Source of the DNA: Paenibacillus sp. 32O-W
GTDB taxonomy: Bacteria > Bacillota > Bacilli > Paenibacillales > NBRC-103111
Reading direction: 5' to 3'
DNA: 64,000 bases
Assembly (NCBI RefSeq): GCF_007679495.1
Contig: NZ_VEGP01000016.1
Location: forward strand, 32,732-96,731
Part shown: piece by piece, positions 33,802-43,208 of the stretch
Layout of the letters: each line of letters opens with the position of its first letter
Position numbering within the stretch: position 1 is the stretch's first letter
The notes under the pieces: generated by a model
What the model was told of the DNA's origin: nothing
Seen by the model: only the letters and a program-made list of their open reading frames with translations
Databases searched by the model: none
Position numbers and translations under genes: made by a program

Positions 33802-34225
33802 GATTCATAATCCTCCTTGATCATTAGCCGTAAGGCCTGCAGCGTTAGTTCATTATTCCATTATTGTCCAGAACAGGTCTGTCCAAACTCCCTGCGTCGA
33901 ATATGAATAGATCTCCGTCTAATGAAAAAGCGCCTCCGCCATCATTGGCAGGGCGCTGCAACAATCCTATAATCAACTTAGATAATTACTTTCACCTTTC
34001 ACCGGCTAATAGGACGCTATAACCTGAAACAGGAGGAATGTATGATGACTCACAATTCTGCCTCTTCAACAGACAAGAATGGCTTCTCATATTACGGGAA
34101 CCGAGATTTACATAAACGGAGCGGAATCCCTGATCAAGTAGCTGATCCAGCCGCTCCCATCGCAATACTCCCGTCCCAATAACCGGTGCCAAGACCGCGA
34201 TTGCGATCCGTGCGAAAATTCTCTT
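33802..34225. other. Gene-free region with a repeated terminator-like hairpin
   Basis: At 33930-33956 the minus strand reads GCGCCCTGCCAATGATGGCG and on to GAGGCGC, then TTTTT: a good terminator shape that could end the long minus-strand signalling operon upstream. The same core (CTGCCAA-N-GATGGCGG) recurs at 59833-59860. I see nothing else in these 424 bases. Confidence 0.6.
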
Positions 34226-35836
34226 CTAATAGGAGCGCTTCATGTCTGTCAGGTCGAATGGACAAACCTTGACCGTAAAAATAAATACCGCCCCCGGGCC
34301 ATCGCCGGATTCGATCCGAATGGAGCCGCCCATAAGCTCCACCAGCTTTTTGCATATGGCTAGGCCCAAGCCGGTCCCCCCATACTTACGGGTCATGGAC
34401 GAGTCCAACTGGGAGAAGGGCTGGAATAACTGGCTGCGTTTGCTCTCCGCGATCCCGATTCCGGTATCCTTGACGACAAATTCGATTTCCAGCCGCCCAT
34501 CCTCCTCCCCCAGCTTGTTAGCGTAGACGTATACCCCACCCTGCTCGGTAAACTTGACCGCATTGCCGACGAGATTCATCAGGATTTGCCGCAGCCGGGT
34601 AACATCGCCCAACAAATATTGCGGAAGCTCGGGATCGACCCTGTACTCCATCTCTAACTGCTTCTTGTGGGCCATAAATAAATTAAAGGTTTCTTCCAGG
34701 CAGCTCCGCAATTCGAAGGGCTCCTCTTCCAGCTCCATTTTGCCGCTCTCAATCTTGGAGAAATCAAGAATGTCGTTAATGACCGCCAGCAAGGCGTCCC
34801 CACTCTTGCGGATAATTTCCGTCAGCTCCCGCTGCTCCGGATTAAGGTCCGTCTGCATCAGCAGATCGGTCACCCCGATCACGCCGTTAAGCGGAGTCCG
34901 AATTTCGTGGCTCATCGTCGCCAGAAATTCCGATTTGACCCGTGACGCAATCTCCGCCGCCTCCTTCGCCGCCAGCAGCTCCTGCTCCGCCTTCTTCCGT
35001 TCTGTTATGTCGCTGACCGTGCAGGCAAACAGACGATCCGACCCGATATAAGCTTCGCCGATCTGGATTTCCGCGGGAAAGGAAGAGCCCTGCTTGTTCC
35101 GCAGCTTCATTTCACTAATCTTCCCCGTTACGTAGCGGCCTTCTCCCTCCCCGTTCCGCTCCTTGTTCTCCAGTGCCCGCAAATCGGGTATAAGCAGCGT
35201 AACGTTCTCGCCAACCAGCTCATCCTCCGTGTAGCCGAACATGCTGATGGCGGCAGGGTTAACCGTCAGGATGGTGCCTTGGGCATCGAAGGTAAACATG
35301 GCATCAATCGACGTCTCCCCGATCATTCTGGCCTGGGCCTCCGCCCTCGTCAGGCTGAGTGTTGTCAGCAGCAGCTCCTTATTGGCCTTCTCCAGCTTCT
35401 TCGTCTGCTCCTCCAACAATTTGGCCTGTTTTTGCAGCTTTTTGCTGCTGATAAACAAATTGACGAAGCCCTCGATTTTCGATTTCAGAGTCTGGGGAAT
35501 GAACGGCTTGACCATATAGTCAATCGCTCCAACGGAATACCCTGTAAAAAAATGCTCCGCTTCCTTGCTCGTCGCCGTAATAAAAATGATCGGTATATCC
35601 TTGGACCGGTCCCGGGCTTTAATAAAGCGCGCCGTTTCAAAGCCATCCATGCCCGGCATCTGCACGTCCATGACAATAACGGCAAACTCCTGCTTCAGGA
35701 GACAGCGAAGGGCCTCTTCCCCCGAATTTGCACGAACCAAATTATAGTTTTCCTCGGCAAGCACCGCCTCCAGGGCGAGCAAATTCTCGGGATGGTCATC
35801 CACCAGCAATATGTTGATGGGATCCGTATATTCCAT
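34226..35836 (-). CDS. Receiver-PAS-histidine kinase
   Basis: A soluble 536-residue kinase with an N-terminal receiver domain. Order: receiver (about 7-125; ILLVDDHPEN, phospho-acceptor Asp57 in VIVMDVQMPGMDG, YMVKPF); coiled coil (130-165); PAS (about 168-290; IDAMFTFDAQGTIL, then FACTVSDITERKKAEQEL); HisKA with EFLATMSHEIRTPLNGVIG (His310); ATPase domain (about 415-525; LMNLVGNAVKFTEQGG, KDTGIGI, GTGLGLAICKKL). It has no membrane segment, so the input is the receiver's phosphorylation state and the PAS ligand. It is downstream of the rsbM-like gene, 177 bases away with a repeat copy between. It may feed phosphoryl groups into or out of the receiver-rich proteins upstream; this is inference. 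Confidence 0.88.
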   Translation of the reverse strand: MEYTDPINILLVDDHPENLLALEAVLAEENYNLVRANSGEEALRCLLKQEFAVIVMDVQMPGMDGFETARFIKARDRSKDIPIIFITATSKEAEHFFTGYSVGAIDYMVKPFIPQTLKSKIEGFVNLFISSKKLQKQAKLLEEQTKKLEKANKELLLTTLSLTRAEAQARMIGETSIDAMFTFDAQGTILTVNPAAISMFGYTEDELVGENVTLLIPDLRALENKERNGEGEGRYVTGKISEMKLRNKQGSSFPAEIQIGEAYIGSDRLFACTVSDITERKKAEQELLAAKEAAEIASRVKSEFLATMSHEIRTPLNGVIGVTDLLMQTDLNPEQRELTEIIRKSGDALLAVINDILDFSKIESGKMELEEEPFELRSCLEETFNLFMAHKKQLEMEYRVDPELPQYLLGDVTRLRQILMNLVGNAVKFTEQGGVYVYANKLGEEDGRLEIEFVVKDTGIGIAESKRSQLFQPFSQLDSSMTRKYGGTGLGLAICKKLVELMGGSIRIESGDGPGAVFIFTVKVCPFDLTDMKRSY

Positions 35837-35882
35837 CGGCTTCCTCCTGTATCGGTTGGTCTATGCCTGACCGGGTAAATAA

Positions 35883-35931
35883 CCCCACATGCCTTCGTAG
35901 CGTATTCCGAGTACTTTGCGGGGAGTCCCAG
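35883..35931 (+). repeat. Dispersed palindromic repeat, copy 2 (internal deletion)
   Basis: CCCCACATGCCTTCGTAGCG continues TATTCCGAGTACTTTGCGGGG and AGTCCCAGAA. It matches the 57111 copy except that about 12 bases (AAAGTGACGCAC) after CCCCAC are missing. It sits between two minus-strand genes of the signalling cluster. Confidence 0.8.
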
Positions 35932-36013
35932 AACTTATTAATCTGGATCGGCCGGGCCTTAAATGATAGATAATAAATATTTCTCCATGCGCAGCAAAAC
36001 CGCTTGGCCAATA

Positions 36014-36919
36014 CTACCTGATCTTCCGGTAGAGCCTTTCGCGGCAGTCAAGCGCTTCGTAGCCGTCGGCATGCCTCGAGAAATTGATCGACTCCCGATT
36101 GCCGAGAGCCAGCACTCCCAGAGGAGCCAGACTTTCGTAGAACAGATGGTGAACGTGATCCTGCAGCGATTTATTAAAATAAATGAGTACATTACGGCAA
36201 AAAATGACGTGAAACTCGTTAAACGAGCGGTCGGTCACCAGATTATGCCGGGCGAACACGATGTTTTCCTTCAAGAACGGGTGAAAGGTGACCTTGCTCC
36301 CCGAAGCCGAGTAATATTGCGAGAAAGCGCCGGTTCCGCCGGCCAGCATATAATTTTTCGTATAGCTCTGCATTTTGCTGAGCGGGAAGGTCCCTGTTCT
36401 GGCCTGATTGACTATATCTTCGCTGACGTCCGTCGCGTAGATTCTCGACTTGTGATACAATCCCTCCTCGTGAAGAAGAACAGCCATGGAGAACACTTCC
36501 TCCCCCGTGGAGCAGCCAGCATGCCATATCCGGATAAAAGGGTACGTATGCAGAAGAGGAACCACCTTCTCCCGGAAGGCTAAAAATAAGGAGGGATCGC
36601 GGTACATCTCGGTCACATGGATCATTATGCTCTTCACCAGCTGCCTCATAGAGGCCGGGTCATGCAGCACTTTCTCTTGCAGGGCGGAGATGGACCCCAG
36701 CTTCATGGCCTGAACCTGGTGCCAAATCCTCCGGCGCAAGGAATTATAGGCGTAGTTACGAAAATCGTACCCATAAAGCTTGTAAATCCCTTCCAACAGC
36801 AGCTCGATCTCAATTCGTTCCCGATTATCCTGAAGGTCCGGATGGCTCATCGATCGTTCTGCCCCCGATGACCAATCACTTGGAGAATGCTTCTGCAGAA
36901 TGAATTCACGCCCTCTCAT
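36014..36919 (-). CDS. rsbM: CheR-type protein methyltransferase, probable RsbM
   Basis: A 301-residue SAM-dependent methyltransferase of the CheR family, which methylates glutamates on a signalling protein. The N-terminal domain has LYGYDFRNYAYNSLRRRI; the catalytic domain has RIWHAGCSTGEEVFSMAVLL (SAM motif), IYATDVSEDIVNQA and FHVIFCRNVLIYFN. No chemotaxis genes are near. The start ATG at 36919 overlaps the stop of the hybrid kinase gene as ATGA, so the two are coupled; a start at 36850 with GGGGGC upstream would be closer to usual CheR length. In Bacillus cereus RsbM methylates the hybrid kinase RsbK and damps sigma-B activity; the coupling here suggests the same pairing. Confidence 0.82.
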   Translation of the reverse strand: MRGREFILQKHSPSDWSSGAERSMSHPDLQDNRERIEIELLLEGIYKLYGYDFRNYAYNSLRRRIWHQVQAMKLGSISALQEKVLHDPASMRQLVKSIMIHVTEMYRDPSLFLAFREKVVPLLHTYPFIRIWHAGCSTGEEVFSMAVLLHEEGLYHKSRIYATDVSEDIVNQARTGTFPLSKMQSYTKNYMLAGGTGAFSQYYSASGSKVTFHPFLKENIVFARHNLVTDRSFNEFHVIFCRNVLIYFNKSLQDHVHHLFYESLAPLGVLALGNRESINFSRHADGYEALDCRERLYRKIR

Positions 36920-39900
36920 CCGTACAACCACACCTTTAGCAAGGATAACAGCTGATCGGTATTGATCGGCTTGGTAATATAATCCGATGCTCCCGCTTCA
37001 ATGCACTTATTCCGATCCTCTCTCATCGCCTTTGCGGTCAGCGCGATGATCGGCAGCTTCTCGAACCGGGGCTGGCTGCGGATCCGTCTTATCGTTTCGT
37101 AGCCGTCCATTTCCGGCATCATGATATCCATCAGCACCAGATCGATTTCGGCATTGGATTCCAGAACCTGCAGCGCCTCGATGCCATTCTCAGCAAAGGT
37201 CACATTCATATGGAACGCTTCGAGAACGCTGGATAGAGCGAATACGTTCCGAATATCGTCATCGACCAGCAGAATGCTCTTGCCCTCGAAGGCACTCTCG
37301 TTATTGTGAAGCTTCTCGAGCATCTGCCTCTTGTCCTCCGGCAAGTTGGCCTCTACCCGATGCAGGAATAAGGAGGTTTCATCGAGCAGTCTTTCCGGCG
37401 ACTTGACGTTTTTGATAATGATCGATTCCGAATATTGCTTCAGTCGGATTTCATCCGCTTTATCCAGTTCCTTGCCCGTATAGATAATGATCGGCAAGTC
37501 CTTCAGCCGCTCTTGGCCGCGAATCTCCTCCAGCAGCTCGAACCCGGAGATGTCCGACAAGCCGATATCCAGAACCATACAGTCATAACGGCAGCCTTGC
37601 AGCTTCTCCAGAGCTTCTTTCCCGCTGGAAATCGCCGTGATTTCCACATCCTCGTAGCCAATAAGCTCCACGAGGCTGCGAAGCAATTCCTTATCGTCTT
37701 CTACGATCAGCAGGTTTTTGATCTTCTTGTCGAGGAAGGATTGGATGTGGGTAAACGCCTCCTCCAGATTTTCCTTACTGACCGGCTTTTTGAGATAGGC
37801 CATAGCCCCCATGGTCAGGCCTTGCCAGGATTCATCGATTACGGACATAACATGCACCGGAATGTGCCGGGTCTCCAGATTTTCCTTCAACCGGTTCAGA
37901 ACGGTCCAACCGTCCACCACCGGCAGCTGAATGTCGAGAATGATGGCATCCGGTTTGTGCATGCGGGCCAGCGCCAGCCCCTGATCTCCGCGCAGGGCCG
38001 CAATCGTTTTGAATCCCCGCTGACGAGCCATATCCATAATGATCTTCACGAAATGAACATCATCCTCAATGACCAGCAGCACCTTGTCGTTCGGCTCGAT
38101 GCGTTCGCGGTCATCTTCAACGTCCGGGGAATTCAGCAATTTCGGATCCGATAGCTCTACCTGCGGGATGATTAATTCGGCGGGCAAGTCGGAAGTCTCC
38201 GCATGGCCGCGCGAGATCGCCACTTCTCTGATCATGCTGTCGACGATATCCTCATGCCCCGATGCGGGCAATCTCGAGGACGAGACTGGCAAATACAGGA
38301 TGAAGGTGCTGCCGCGTCCTTCCTCACTCTCCAGGGTAATGGTTCCCCCGAGCAGTCGGGCCAGCTCCCGGCTGATGGACAGCCCGAGCCCCGTTCCTCC
38401 ATATTTACGGCTCGTTGTACCGTCCGCTTGTCGGAAAGCATCGAAGATGAACTCCTGCTTCTCCTCGGAAATTCCGATCCCCGTATCGGTCACCGCAAAG
38501 GCGATCATCAGCTCCCCGGACTGTCCGGATTCAACAAGAGGATGATTCTCCTCCATTTTGACATGCAGGCTGATGCTCCCTTTCTTGGTGAATTTGAACG
38601 CATTGGAGAGCAAGTTGCGCAATATTTGCTCCAACCGGTAATGATCTGTGTTCATCCGTTCCGGAACATCCTCTTCCACCACAATATGCAGTCCCAGTCC
38701 ATTCTCCTTGGCCATTGGAGCGAAATTGCGGCGGACGAAATCCTCCAGATCCCGTACCCGATAAGGCTCGATCTGAACCTCCATCCGGCCTGCCTCCACT
38801 TTGGACAAGTCGAGGATTTCGTCTATCATCCTCAGCAGGTCGGTTCCCGAGGAATGAATCGTGTCTGCGAATTCCACCTGCTTCTCATGCAGATTTCCTT
38901 CCCGGTTATCCGCCAGCAGCTGCGACAGAATGAGCATGCTGTTCAGCGGAGTGCGCAGCTCATGGGACATGTTGGCGAGAAATTCCGATTTATATTTGGA
39001 GGTGAGCGCCAGCTGCAGCGCCTGCCGCTCAAGCTCGGTTTTCGTCTGTTGAATTTGCCTGTTCACCTGCTCGGTTTGCTCGATCTGCTGCTCCAGCTGG
39101 CGGGTCTTCTGAAGCAGTTCATCGTTGGCCTGCTCCAGCTCCTCCTGCTGCCGCTGCAGCATTTCCTCGGAGCGCTGCAGCGACCGTGTTTTCTCCTCCA
39201 GCCGTTCGTTGGACGCTCTTAATTCCTCCTGCTGGGAAAGCAGCTCCTCGGACTGAGCCTGAAGCTCCTCCGTCAAGCTCTGGGACACGCGGAGCAATTC
39301 CTCCACTTTCTTCCGTCCGATAATATCTTTAAGCACCGTTCCGACATGGTCTGCCAACTGCTCCAGCAGATGCAGCTGTATGGGAGTGAACTCCCCCAGG
39401 GACGCCAGTTCGACAACAGCGATCAGTTCATTCTCGTAACGGATGGGATGGCAGACGAGGCTGACCGGAGTAATCTCGCCGAGTCCGGAGTTGATCTTAA
39501 TATAATCGGCCGGAACATCTTTAAGAAGGATCGTTTCGTTGTCCAGAGCGCATTGTCCGACCAGCCCTTCCCCTATCCGGATGCTTCCGCTCGGATGAAG
39601 CCCTTCCTTATAGGCATAAGCGCCGCCCCTTCGCAATCGTCTGTCGGATTCCTCCCCCTCCAGCAAATAGACGACCCCGTAGCTGGCTCCGAGCATGGGG
39701 GTCACCTCGCCGATAAATTTCTGGGCCACCTCCTCCAGCTCGCCGAGCCCCCTTAGATGCGTAGTCATCTGGGCCAGGTTCGTTTTTAACCAAGCCTGCT
39801 CTTCATTCGCCCGGTTCATCTCCCTCTCCCGCTTCGTCTTCTCCTGCAAATCTAACGCCATCGTGGTAAAGGCATCGGCCACTTCCCCGATTTCGCCTTT

Positions 39901-40611
39901 CGGAGTGATGCGCTTAAGCTCCTTCGCATCGACGGTCCCATTGGCAAAGCCGGCAATCATCCGCGACAACATATTCAGGCCGCCCGTTATACTGGAGATG
40001 ATCCAGTACATGATGACAAGGCCCAGTAATAAGCCGGTTATGCTTAGAATCAAGGTGAAGGTGAGTGTGGAACGATTGCTGGCCCGGGAAGCCAGAAAAT
40101 GTTCATCCATCCTCTGTTCATGATACTTGGCCAAGGCATCCAGCTTCTGTTGAAGGGTATCCAGCATAAGGTTGCCTTCCGCTTCACGCAATTGCGCCGC
40201 ATCCCCCCGCTTGCCGGAAGTGACGAGGTTGATCGCCTCCTTCTTGTAGCCTGAATAAGCATCGAAGCTCCCGGCCGCCTCCTCCAGCAGCTGCTTCTCC
40301 TCCGCCAGCTCGGAGCGCTCTTCCAGCTCTTGCAAATAAACCAGCGCTCTGTTCGAGGATTCATCAATTTGCCGGATCAGGCCCTCCCGGTCCCGGGGTT
40401 CGTTCAGAATCAGGTTCACTAGCAAATTGTTGATCTTGGACACTTCGTTGCGGGTGCTGGAGGTCACTTTCACCTTGCTGTAACGGTTTTGATATATTTC
40501 ATTCATGTTCTGATTGATCGAAGAAAGCCGGTTAATGCCGATCCCGGCCAAAGAGAACATTAATATAATAATAGCCCCTACCCCGAGGAATAATTTCGTC
40601 CTTATCTTCAT
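36916..40611 (-). CDS. rsbK: Hybrid sensor kinase with three receiver domains, RsbK-like
   Basis: A 1231-residue membrane hybrid kinase. Order: helix (6-28); four-helix-bundle-like extracellular sensor (about 30-180); helix (about 180-207); HAMP (about 200-262); GAF (about 278-425); long Gln/Glu-rich coiled coil (430-535); HisKA with FLANMSHELRTPLNSML (His550); ATPase (about 650-775; LLSNAFKFTKKG, DTGIGI, GTGLGLSISREL); receivers with Asp893, Asp1015 and Asp1162. The second receiver lacks the usual Lys-Pro pair (IIIKNVKSP). GAAGGGGGTAGGG precedes the ATG. The coiled coil resembles methylated helices of chemoreceptors and may be the target of the coupled CheR-type enzyme. It follows the PP2C gene by 32 bases and overlaps the CheR gene by four. 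Confidence 0.88.
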   Translation of the reverse strand: MKIRTKLFLGVGAIIILMFSLAGIGINRLSSINQNMNEIYQNRYSKVKVTSSTRNEVSKINNLLVNLILNEPRDREGLIRQIDESSNRALVYLQELEERSELAEEKQLLEEAAGSFDAYSGYKKEAINLVTSGKRGDAAQLREAEGNLMLDTLQQKLDALAKYHEQRMDEHFLASRASNRSTLTFTLILSITGLLLGLVIMYWIISSITGGLNMLSRMIAGFANGTVDAKELKRITPKGEIGEVADAFTTMALDLQEKTKREREMNRANEEQAWLKTNLAQMTTHLRGLGELEEVAQKFIGEVTPMLGASYGVVYLLEGEESDRRLRRGGAYAYKEGLHPSGSIRIGEGLVGQCALDNETILLKDVPADYIKINSGLGEITPVSLVCHPIRYENELIAVVELASLGEFTPIQLHLLEQLADHVGTVLKDIIGRKKVEELLRVSQSLTEELQAQSEELLSQQEELRASNERLEEKTRSLQRSEEMLQRQQEELEQANDELLQKTRQLEQQIEQTEQVNRQIQQTKTELERQALQLALTSKYKSEFLANMSHELRTPLNSMLILSQLLADNREGNLHEKQVEFADTIHSSGTDLLRMIDEILDLSKVEAGRMEVQIEPYRVRDLEDFVRRNFAPMAKENGLGLHIVVEEDVPERMNTDHYRLEQILRNLLSNAFKFTKKGSISLHVKMEENHPLVESGQSGELMIAFAVTDTGIGISEEKQEFIFDAFRQADGTTSRKYGGTGLGLSISRELARLLGGTITLESEEGRGSTFILYLPVSSSRLPASGHEDIVDSMIREVAISRGHAETSDLPAELIIPQVELSDPKLLNSPDVEDDRERIEPNDKVLLVIEDDVHFVKIIMDMARQRGFKTIAALRGDQGLALARMHKPDAIILDIQLPVVDGWTVLNRLKENLETRHIPVHVMSVIDESWQGLTMGAMAYLKKPVSKENLEEAFTHIQSFLDKKIKNLLIVEDDKELLRSLVELIGYEDVEITAISSGKEALEKLQGCRYDCMVLDIGLSDISGFELLEEIRGQERLKDLPIIIYTGKELDKADEIRLKQYSESIIIKNVKSPERLLDETSLFLHRVEANLPEDKRQMLEKLHNNESAFEGKSILLVDDDIRNVFALSSVLEAFHMNVTFAENGIEALQVLESNAEIDLVLMDIMMPEMDGYETIRRIRSQPRFEKLPIIALTAKAMREDRNKCIEAGASDYITKPINTDQLLSLLKVWLYG

Positions 40612-40643
40612 GGCCCTACCCCCTTCAGTCAGATCTCCTGCGG

Positions 40644-41783
40644 CTACTTCGTTGTCACGATCACCAGGCACATATCATCCTCGTGATCCGCGCGAAGCTC
40701 TTCCGGCACCAGCAGAGGAACGTAATCTTCCACTTTGTGATTCCGAAGCCGCTTGAGCTTCCCGGTCAACTCCTGCAGCCCGTCTGTCCCTTCCGTGTCG
40801 AGAACCTCCGCCAATCCGTCGGTAAACATAAAAATACGCGCCTGCTCCTCATACCGGATGACGGATTTCCGGATGTCGATCTTCTCGAAAAAACCGACGG
40901 CACAACAGCCCCGGTCCATCATCGTCACCTGTCCGGAATCGCGGAACACTACGGCAGGCGGGTGCCCCGCATTGACATATTCGATCTGCTTGTTCTTCGT
41001 ATCGATCACCATATAAATCGCAGTGAAATAGTAATGGATAAAATGTTCCTTATTATGAAGCTGGCTCATATAGCGATTTAGCTCATGAATGACCTTCTCC
41101 GGATCCGTCAGCTCGGTGATCGTATCCTGCAGAACGGATGAAATGTACATACAGACCAGAGAAGAGGAAATACCGTGGCCCATCGTATCCAACAAAATGA
41201 TGCCGTAGCGGTGTTCATTGATTTTGAACCAGGAATACATGTCCCCCGCCAGTTCCGAGGAAGGGTAATAATTGGCCCGAATATCGATCTGCTCGTCGTT
41301 AATGGGCTGACTGAGAACGCTCTGCTGAACCTGCTTCGCCAAATCCAGCTCGTAACGGATCTTGCGGTCTCTCTCAATGTGCCAATCCATCTCATATTTC
41401 AGCCGCAGGGCTACCCGAATGCGGGCCATCAGCTCCACCTTGTTAATGGGCTTCATGACATAGTCGCTGGCTCCCAGATCCAGGGCCTTAGCCAGCTTAT
41501 TCGAATCACCAAGAGCGGTCACGATAATGATTGGGATGTCTTTAAGCCGGTCCACCTGCTTGATCCGCCGGCATGCTTCCAGACCATCGATTTCCGGCAT
41601 CATCAAATCAAGCAGAATCAGATCGACCTCCGATTCCATCGGCTCGTCGGAATCGATCCGCAAATAATCGAACAATTCCTGAGCGGAGTGGGCTTTAATA
41701 CAATCCGGATAGCCCTCGTTCTTCAATATTTTCTCAATCACAATCAGGTTGATCGGATTATCGTCTACGATCAGAATGCTCAT
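40644..41783 (-). CDS. rsbY: Receiver-PP2C phosphatase, RsbY-like
   Basis: A 379-residue response regulator with a protein phosphatase output. The receiver (about 2-125) has ILIVDDNPIN, phospho-acceptor Asp59 in LILLDLMMPEIDG, and YVMKPIN. A coiled linker (about 128-160; IRYELDLAKQVQQSVL) leads to a SpoIIE/RsbU-type PP2C domain (about 165-378) with ELAGDMYSWF, LLDTMGHGISSSL, NAGHPPAVV and FTDGLAEVLD, the metal-binding Asp residues. In the Bacillus cereus group RsbY of this architecture dephosphorylates RsbV once activated by RsbK. The neighbouring hybrid kinase and the rsbV operon 12 kb away support that role here. First gene of the minus-strand operon. Confidence 0.87.
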   Translation of the reverse strand: MSILIVDDNPINLIVIEKILKNEGYPDCIKAHSAQELFDYLRIDSDEPMESEVDLILLDLMMPEIDGLEACRRIKQVDRLKDIPIIIVTALGDSNKLAKALDLGASDYVMKPINKVELMARIRVALRLKYEMDWHIERDRKIRYELDLAKQVQQSVLSQPINDEQIDIRANYYPSSELAGDMYSWFKINEHRYGIILLDTMGHGISSSLVCMYISSVLQDTITELTDPEKVIHELNRYMSQLHNKEHFIHYYFTAIYMVIDTKNKQIEYVNAGHPPAVVFRDSGQVTMMDRGCCAVGFFEKIDIRKSVIRYEEQARIFMFTDGLAEVLDTEGTDGLQELTGKLKRLRNHKVEDYVPLLVPEELRADHEDDMCLVIVTTK

Positions 41784-42051
41784 AAGGTGAAAACTCCTTT
41801 ATCGCGTGATCAGACTTCCATTCCAGATCCTGTTGGACCCCGTATCGCCGCACTCCTGAACGCAAATAGAGTCCGGTTTCGGTATTATGTAAAGTGTAAC
41901 CCAGGTTGCAAGCCCCTGTCCACGCTCGCTCCTTCGGCTAATTTCGCCCTTTTACTGCTGCGGGAAGGAATTCTTTAAGGTGTAAAGAAATTATTAGGAT
42001 GAATGGTAAATAGCACTAATGATAAATGATAAGAAAGGTGATAGATTTTGT

Positions 42052-43014
42052 ATGAATGCCCTGAACAGAAGACTTAATGATCTCCACCAATATTTATCGG
42101 AGCCTTATGCCCCTTCCGATCTAAATGATTATTGGGAGAATACGCTGGAGCAAGTTCGCAGCAAGCCGTTTAACGAACAGAAGACCAGAATGGATTCTCC
42201 CTTCATGCCTCATTGTGAAGTATATAAAGTCAAATATAACGGATTCGATGATACTCCTATTCACGGCTGGTACCTGCTTCCCCCGTTTCGGGATACCAAG
42301 CCGGTTCCCTGTGTCGTCTTATTCCACGGGTATCACGGTAGCAAGGGCATGCCGGAGGAGTACGCCATATGGTTAATGATGGGGCTGGCCGTCTTCGCAG
42401 TCGATGTCCGAGGGCAAGGCGGAGAGACCGGCAACACCCTTCCCAGCGACACGGGAATGACCAGCGGTTGGGTGAGCCAAGGGATCGCGGACCGGGATCA
42501 GAGCTACTACAAGGCTATCACCGTAGACAGCATCCGAGCGGTCGATTGGGTCGCCGAGCAGCCGGAAATCGACCGCTCGAGAATTGCCGTTGCCGGAGCC
42601 AGCCAAGGCGGAGGACTTGCACTAATCACGGCGGCCTTGAGCGGCAAGGCGGCCGTATGCGCGGCGAGCGTCCCCAATATGTGCCACATGGATTACGGCA
42701 TCATGTATTCTACCGGTTCGCTTACCGAGTTGGCGGCTTTCGCCGATCTGTTCCCGGAGAAGCTGGATTCCATCCTTGCAACGTTAAGCTATTTCGATAT
42801 CGTCCATTTCGCGGAGCGGCTGACGATGCCTGTCTTCATGAGCGTCGGACTGAAGGACACCATCTGCCCTCCGGAGACGATCTTCGCCGCCTATAACCGG
42901 ATTGCCTCTACCGATAAGGAGATCGGAGTGTATCCGTTCGGAGGGCATAACGTCAACCGCCATAACAGCCAGCGGGTGAGAAGTTTTATTCACCGCCACC
43001 TGCTCGAACGATAA
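42052..43014 (+). CDS. Acetyl xylan esterase/cephalosporin C deacetylase family hydrolase
   Basis: A 320-residue cytoplasmic carbohydrate esterase of family CE7, which removes acetyl groups from imported xylo-oligosaccharides. The length is exactly typical. VLFHGYHGSKG provides the oxyanion loop, VDVRGQGG is a family hallmark, the nucleophile Ser184 is in AGASQGGGL, the acid is in VGLKDTICPP and the His in FGGHNVNRH. I chose the ATG at 42052 with AGAAAGGTGA upstream rather than 42019. It is divergent from the rsbY-like gene. No xylan transporter is adjacent, though two oligosaccharide importers lie 5-15 kb away. Confidence 0.9.
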   Translation: MNALNRRLNDLHQYLSEPYAPSDLNDYWENTLEQVRSKPFNEQKTRMDSPFMPHCEVYKVKYNGFDDTPIHGWYLLPPFRDTKPVPCVVLFHGYHGSKGMPEEYAIWLMMGLAVFAVDVRGQGGETGNTLPSDTGMTSGWVSQGIADRDQSYYKAITVDSIRAVDWVAEQPEIDRSRIAVAGASQGGGLALITAALSGKAAVCAASVPNMCHMDYGIMYSTGSLTELAAFADLFPEKLDSILATLSYFDIVHFAERLTMPVFMSVGLKDTICPPETIFAAYNRIASTDKEIGVYPFGGHNVNRHNSQRVRSFIHRHLLER

Positions 43015-43208
43015 CGATGCGGCGCGCCATGCCGCGAAGCACCTCACCCTTCGCGCGGTGTCCATAATCTCTGATGATTACCCGGTTAAAGCGCTGCTGA
43101 AACGCTGGATGGGGGAAAACTCCTTGCTCGTCAATCAGATACTGTTCAGGGAGCATAAGCTCATTTATTCTATTGCGGTAAGAAACCTAAACCTGGAGGA
43201 ATTGCGCT

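Noticed and set aside
38203..39222. 339-codon plus-strand open frame
   Set aside because: Antisense to the coiled coil and kinase core of the hybrid kinase, with Leu/Gln-rich composition typical of such shadows.
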